DNA of 8,846 nt from positions 1-8,846 of the forward strand of contig CAKOOJ010000016.1 in assembly GCA_934098385.1 (NCBI GenBank). Reading direction: 5' to 3'. A program made the translations under genes and the position numbers. Positions 5,662-8,846 of this stretch are shown one piece after another. Positions within the stretch are counted from its first letter, which is position 1. Each line of letters begins with the position of its first letter. The stretch comes from an uncultured Bacilli bacterium. GTDB taxonomy: Bacteria > Bacillota_I > Bacilli_A > RF39 > UBA660. The notes beneath the pieces were generated by a model that saw only the letters and a program-made list of their open reading frames with translations, had not been told where the DNA came from and made no database searches.

Positions 5662-6357
5662 TTACCATCCTATATATTTTAATATTAATAAATTACACAT
5701 TAAATATAATCCATACAATATTATACTAAACCATATATTATTACTTTTTCTATACATTATACTAAGTATTACAAATATCAAAAATGTATTTAATGAATTT
5801 ATTATTACATATGTTATATTTCCAGATAAAGTTAATGCATTACATACACTAGCTAACAATCCACATAAGATAATATATGTATCATTTCTTCTAGCAATTT
5901 TATCTATACTTAATAGTATTATAGAACATATTATAAATGGATAAATAATATAATCTTTTACTATTCTAATAATTAAATATATATTTAACTTTTTATCAAA
6001 TATATTATAAAAATTATTTTTCTTTATACTAACATTAAATATATCACCCAAATAATTTATAACGTAATTAAATAAATACATAATTAAAACTAACCCTATA
6101 ACAGACACAATTAATATTATTATAGTTTTAAATATATTATCTTTTCTTTTATGTTTAAAATCTCTCTTATACAATAAATAAATTAATACACACAATATTA
6201 TATTAACTACTAAATCTATTATATTTTTTACTAAAGCACTATAATTATTTATATTAATATTTAATAAACTTAATAATTTATAAAAATAAGTATTAAAATA
6301 TACTAATAATAATATACTTAGTACTATACCAATTATGCCAGATAACTTTTTATTCAT
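5662..6357 (-). CDS. Multi-pass membrane protein, degenerate CPBP paralogue (probable pseudoprotease)
   Basis: 231 residues with about seven hydrophobic segments and basic loops. It aligns with the CPBP protease encoded next: LLYKRDFKHKRKDNIFK at 61-77 matches LYYKTYKKDFKSFKKNLKE, and from PF (140-141) to about residue 180 the two pair without gaps (PFIICSIIL against PFYEEGIFR; ASVCN against FGLLH; YRKSNNIWFSIILYGLY against YYKTDNIFISVGLHILN). Every catalytic position has changed: E152/E153/R157 become I143/C144/L148, H182 becomes N173, and H226 becomes Y215. The frame is intact, so this looks like a preserved inactive homologue rather than a decaying gene. Coupling with the active partner suggests a joint complex, by inference. 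AAGGTGG at 6372-6366, eight bases before ATG, supports the start. Confidence 0.75.
   Translation of the reverse strand: MNKKLSGIIGIVLSILLLVYFNTYFYKLLSLLNININNYSALVKNIIDLVVNIILCVLIYLLYKRDFKHKRKDNIFKTIIILIVSVIGLVLIMYLFNYVINYLGDIFNVSIKKNNFYNIFDKKLNIYLIIRIVKDYIIYPFIICSIILLSIDKIARRNDTYIILCGLLASVCNALTLSGNITYVIINSLNTFLIFVILSIMYRKSNNIWFSIILYGLYLMCNLLILKYIGW
5665..5671 (-). promoter_or_regulatory. Ribosome binding site of the CPBP protease inside the upstream paralogue
   Basis: AGGATGG lies five bases before the ATG at 5659 and is formed by the last Gly-Trp codons of the preceding gene. It decides the choice of start for the protease and suggests coupled translation of the pair. Confidence 0.55.
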
Positions 6358-6365
6358 ATTTTATA

Positions 6366-6409
6366 CCACCTTGTACTTTAATAATATAATACAATATAAT
6401 ATTTTTCAA
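6366..6409 (-). promoter_or_regulatory. Promoter and ribosome binding site of the CPBP pair
   Basis: On the minus strand: -35 TTGAAA (6409-6404; five of six consensus bases), 17-base spacer, -10 TATTAT (6386-6381; five of six). The expected transcription start near 6374 lies just before the AAGGTGG Shine-Dalgarno (6372-6366). The -35 begins 6 bases after the YetF-like stop, and no terminator lies between, so read-through from upstream may add to expression. Confidence 0.55.
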
Positions 6410-6414
6410 GGTAT

Positions 6415-7050
6415 TTATTTTTTTATTATATATATTTTATTATTTTTATAAAATGAATAAAATACATCATTTAATAATATTTTTTTATCATGTAAATTAT
6501 TTATTAACCATTTTTCACTTTTATTAATATATTTTAATGTTTCATATTGTATTTCTGTATCTATTATAAGTGGCATTGGAAAATCGCCTTTAGTTTTTAA
6601 TATGTTATATTTAAATATACTTAATTTACCATTAGGTTCTAATATAGCGTATTCTACATCATTTATAGATTTAATACTTTTTTGTCTTAATTCTAATAAT
6701 ATATCATCCAAACTATATCTATTTTTTATTAATTCTTTATAATTTATTTTACCATTACTTATTATTATACTAGGTTTACCACCCATTAAATTATTAAATT
6801 TTTTAGATTTTAAAGATAATTTAGCTAGTAAAATTTCTAATATTACTAATGCTACAATAGGTATTATTGTTAGAATAATTGAATCATTTATATTTTCTAT
6901 ACTAATTGCAATTAATTCTGCCATTAAAATAGATACTATTAAGTCAATTACTTCTAATTGGCTTATTTCTCTTTTTCCCATTACTCTATATGCAAAAACT
7001 ACAAAGAAGTAAAAGAAAATTGTCCTAAATAAAGCATTTATTATATCCAT
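6415..7050 (-). CDS. YetF/DUF421 family membrane protein
   Basis: 211 residues with three N-terminal membrane helices (about 4-22, 33-51, 57-77) and a cytoplasmic alpha/beta domain. Family signatures are clear: GKREISQLEVIDLIVSI (25-41), GGKPSIIISNGKI (90-102), the RYSLDDILLELRQK helix (111-124) and DVEYAILEPNGKLS (131-144). Relatives such as B. subtilis YetF and E. coli YcaP are widespread inner-membrane proteins of uncertain biochemical role, some linked to spores or stress. Reading could begin 20 codons earlier (7110), but that extension has no Shine-Dalgarno and lies in the preceding terminator. The ATG at 7050 has GGTGAT eight bases after a TT and gives the usual N-terminus. It stands between the large surface protein and the CPBP pair, with no clear functional link to either. 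Confidence 0.85.
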   Translation of the reverse strand: MDIINALFRTIFFYFFVVFAYRVMGKREISQLEVIDLIVSILMAELIAISIENINDSIILTIIPIVALVILEILLAKLSLKSKKFNNLMGGKPSIIISNGKINYKELIKNRYSLDDILLELRQKSIKSINDVEYAILEPNGKLSIFKYNILKTKGDFPMPLIIDTEIQYETLKYINKSEKWLINNLHDKKILLNDVFYSFYKNNKIYIIKK

Positions 7051-7090
7051 AATAATATCACCAATAATATTATGGTATCTAATACATTTT

Positions 7091-7121
7091 TTAAACAAAA
7101 AATAGTGCATTACACACTATT
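7091..7121 (-). terminator. Terminator hairpin at the end of the large surface protein gene
   Basis: On the minus strand AATAGTG (7121-7115), a 7-base loop and CACTATT (7107-7101) form a 7-bp stem followed by TTTTGTTTAA. The gene's TAA (7122-7120) sits in the first arm. The stem is AT-rich, so efficiency may be moderate. Confidence 0.55.
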
Positions 7122-8846
7122 ATTTTACAACGTAAGCATTGTTCACAGTTCCATCTCCACTTGAAACTTCTGTATTAGATAAAAGCGTTATTACAGGACG
7201 GAGTAATGTAGAACTCTCAGCGTAATCATGGGTATTCAAACCACCCCTCGAATCCACATTGAATACATATGCCACAAAAACATTTTCTGAATATAGGCGA
7301 AAACCAGAAAGCGAAAGAGTCCACCAAGACATATAGTACCCAGCATTTTTATATAAATAATATGTTAAATTACTATCATTTATAGATGCTCCAGCAAATA
7401 CTATTTCATCTATTGTTAACATTCCTACCTTATTTGTATCTATTTCTCCAGCTCTTTGTTTAGTCCCATCACATACTAATGTTGGTGTTTTATCATCATA
7501 TATTCTTTTTCTTGCACTATAATAGAATTCTGTTTCAGCACTTATTAATTCTTCTGCTGTACTTGATGATAAATCGTAAGTTTTGGTAGAACTATTGTAA
7601 ATATATGCACTTGTTCTATCTCCTATACACCAGTCTTCATTTTTAAGTAGTGTTTTATCGCTATCACTTGTTATCTTTGTTTGTAACCATGTATTTAATT
7701 TATTTCTTGCATCAGTTGTGCTATTTATATAATCACCTATATAATTAACTCCTCCATAACCGGCTTGTAATTTTGTTCCTTGCACTCCAGCGGCTCCATC
7801 TGTTGCATAACCACTTTTTGCTGTCACATTTGTATCGCTACATGATAGTTCTGATGCAAGTATAAGTTTTATGCTTCCATCACCCTCAATACGTACTATC
7901 CTCCAACACATTCCAGCAAAATTTACATAATTATCTATAACGTCGCCTCTAAAGTAATAACTGGTTCCATAATTGTCCTCAGTTTTTGAAAGTGTTTTTT
8001 CTGATATAATTTCATCAGTTTCAAAAGTTAATGATTTTGACGAACTATCATACTTTATTAATTTTTTTGTCCATCCACTGCAATTGTCATAAACATATTT
8101 TCCTACTGCAGCATCGTATGAACTTACACTAGATTTAGTAGTTGTTTCACTATCTCCTACTGACCAAGAGTCATATCCATCGCATAAATTACTGGTTGTA
8201 ATTGTTTCTTTAACTTTGTTACCAGTTTTATAACCCGTTATTTCTTCTGCTATTTTTGTCAATGGTACATTTCTATATACTGTTCTTTCTCCGGTTGCAT
8301 TCTTAGCACTGTCTATTATAGCAGTTGCTAAAGTATTTGTTCCATACGGTTTAAAATTGTTTGGATCTACTATATTCGCTTTTGCACTAAATGTTTTATT
8401 CATATCTACACTTTGATCTGTATTTGTTTCTTTATATGTTACTACTAATGTATATACTTGTGCTTTATCATCTTCTATACTATTTTGTACTAATATTGTT
8501 CCTATTGATGGGAATGTTGTTTCTGCACTTACTCCATTACATGTTCCAGATATAGTTCCAGCAACAGTTTTATTTGTTTTATCTATACTAAATCCCGTTT
8601 TAGAATATTGTTTACATTCTAATGTATATACTAAATCTTCTTTTCTTTCTAATGTATTTACTACATTTTCTAGTGCTACTCCATATGTAACAGTTTTATT
8701 TCCTTTATTAGTTGCTACAAATGTTTTTGTCCATGTTTTTCCTGGTTCTACTGCACTATCTGTTATTAGTTCATCATTTACATCTGCATATTCAAGTAAA
8801 AGATTTGCTGTTGTAACACTAATAGATTTATTATTTTCATTCCCTT
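7120..8846 (-). CDS. Large secreted/surface protein, 5' end outside the window; beta-rich modules plus C-terminal WRIVR...LRPVITL domain
   Basis: The frame is open from the window edge to TAA at 7120, showing 574 residues; the true start lies beyond 8846. The ATG at 8403 is internal: it has no Shine-Dalgarno, and in-frame protein-like sequence continues through 147 further codons. Residues 1-160 form a beta-rich stalk-like module (EPGKTWTKTFVATNKGNKTVTYGVALENV...YTLVVTYKETNTDQSVDMNKTFSAK), of a type repeated in surface proteins of uncultured gut Firmicutes. Residues about 295-574 form a domain with SYYFRGDVIDNYVNFAGMCWRIVRIEGDG near its start and WWTLS...LRPVITL near its end, reminiscent of DUF6273/FISUMP-type, possibly C-type-lectin-like, domains. 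No sorting signal or membrane tail ends the protein, so anchoring must lie N-terminally or be non-covalent. No enzyme motif is recognised. Ligand binding is inferred. Confidence 0.75.
   Translation of the reverse strand, partial: GNENNKSISVTTANLLLEYADVNDELITDSAVEPGKTWTKTFVATNKGNKTVTYGVALENVVNTLERKEDLVYTLECKQYSKTGFSIDKTNKTVAGTISGTCNGVSAETTFPSIGTILVQNSIEDDKAQVYTLVVTYKETNTDQSVDMNKTFSAKANIVDPNNFKPYGTNTLATAIIDSAKNATGERTVYRNVPLTKIAEEITGYKTGNKVKETITTSNLCDGYDSWSVGDSETTTKSSVSSYDAAVGKYVYDNCSGWTKKLIKYDSSSKSLTFETDEIISEKTLSKTEDNYGTSYYFRGDVIDNYVNFAGMCWRIVRIEGDGSIKLILASELSCSDTNVTAKSGYATDGAAGVQGTKLQAGYGGVNYIGDYINSTTDARNKLNTWLQTKITSDSDKTLLKNEDWCIGDRTSAYIYNSSTKTYDLSSSTAEELISAETEFYYSARKRIYDDKTPTLVCDGTKQRAGEIDTNKVGMLTIDEIVFAGASINDSNLTYYLYKNAGYYMSWWTLSLSGFRLYSENVFVAYVFNVDSRGGLNTHDYAESSTLLRPVITLLSNTEVSSGDGTVNNAYVVK
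7198..7341 (-). other. Possible variable region (DGR-like) in the C-terminal domain of the large surface protein
   Basis: Hand count gives about 41% GC over 7191-7340 against 24% over 7341-7440 and 31% over 7441-7540. Codons rare in this AT-rich window cluster here (CGC, AGG, TCG twice, GTG twice, ACC, GAG, CTC, GGG). The segment precedes the conserved RPVITL, near the gene's 3' end, as variable regions of diversity-generating retroelements do. Many residues are reachable from AAY asparagine codons by changing only adenines (for example ACC CAT GAT TAC). No reverse transcriptase or template repeat was seen in the window, so this is a hypothesis. Confidence 0.3.

Noticed and set aside
7069..7098. 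Possible YetF promoter TTGTTT - 18 bases - CATAAT
   Set aside because: The predicted transcription start would fall on the ribosome binding site (7057-7062), and the -35 is weak and lies in the terminator T-tract. Read-through or another start is as likely.
7051..7110. 20-residue N-terminal extension of the YetF-like protein (start at 7110)
   Set aside because: No Shine-Dalgarno before 7110, the start falls in the terminator of the upstream gene, and the ATG at 7050 gives the normal family N-terminus with GGTGAT upstream.
7101..7121. Hairpin read as the cruciform that accompanies DGR target genes
   Set aside because: It is AT-rich, about 75 bases past the candidate variable region and followed by a T-tract, so a terminator explains it better.
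1..8846. Template repeat or reverse transcriptase of a DGR, CRISPR array, transposase, tRNA
   Set aside because: None seen on either strand; all space is taken up by the nine genes and short regulatory gaps. My search for a degenerate template copy was by eye and not exhaustive.

Overview
The window is a very AT-rich stretch (hand counts give about 24-31% GC in most places) with nine protein genes, all on the minus strand and packed with gaps of tens of bases or less. Strong AGGAGG-type Shine-Dalgarno sites, a class B sortase with its substrate, CPBP and DUF421 (YetF-like) membrane proteins and a very low GC content point to a low-GC Firmicute, most like the uncultured gut Bacilli/RF39 or Clostridia lineages. 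The genetic code is standard: tryptophans that can be read are TGG, and the HD-domain gene ends in TGA. No RNA gene, CRISPR array, insertion sequence or integrase was seen, and no stretch above 300 bases lacks a gene.

In transcription order (high to low coordinates) the layout is as follows. (1) 8846-7120: the 3' part of a large secreted or surface protein whose reading frame stays open to the window edge. It has beta-rich stalk modules and a C-terminal WRIVR...LRPVITL domain, closed by a terminator. Its last part has a GC and codon bump and substitutions that suggest a hypervariable, DGR-like ligand-binding tip. (2) 7050-6415: a YetF/DUF421 membrane protein. (3) 6357-4943: a translationally coupled pair of CPBP-family membrane proteins. 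The second has the full glutamic-protease motif set. The first aligns with it but has lost the EExxxR glutamates and arginine, the FxxxH histidine and the final histidine/asparagine, so it looks like a pseudoprotease partner. (4) 4920-2115: three phased TGTAAA boxes resembling a WalR/YycF operator, a good sigma-A-type promoter, a 630-residue surface protein with a VPKTS sorting signal, a short weak terminator, and then its probable class B sortase. (5) 2112-1483: a YfbR-like HD-domain hydrolase coupled to the sortase. (6) 1474-31: a type II toxin-antitoxin operon of HigB/HigA type. A 12-bp-arm palindrome covers its promoter, the antitoxin carries an ImmA/IrrE zinc-peptidase domain, and two hairpins follow.

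The unifying theme, by inference, is the cell envelope: display of surface proteins, their covalent anchoring, intramembrane proteolysis, and a stress-linked TA module alongside. The features most worth checking are the possible variable region of the large surface protein, the active/inactive CPBP pair, and the WalR-like boxes upstream of the sortase substrate.
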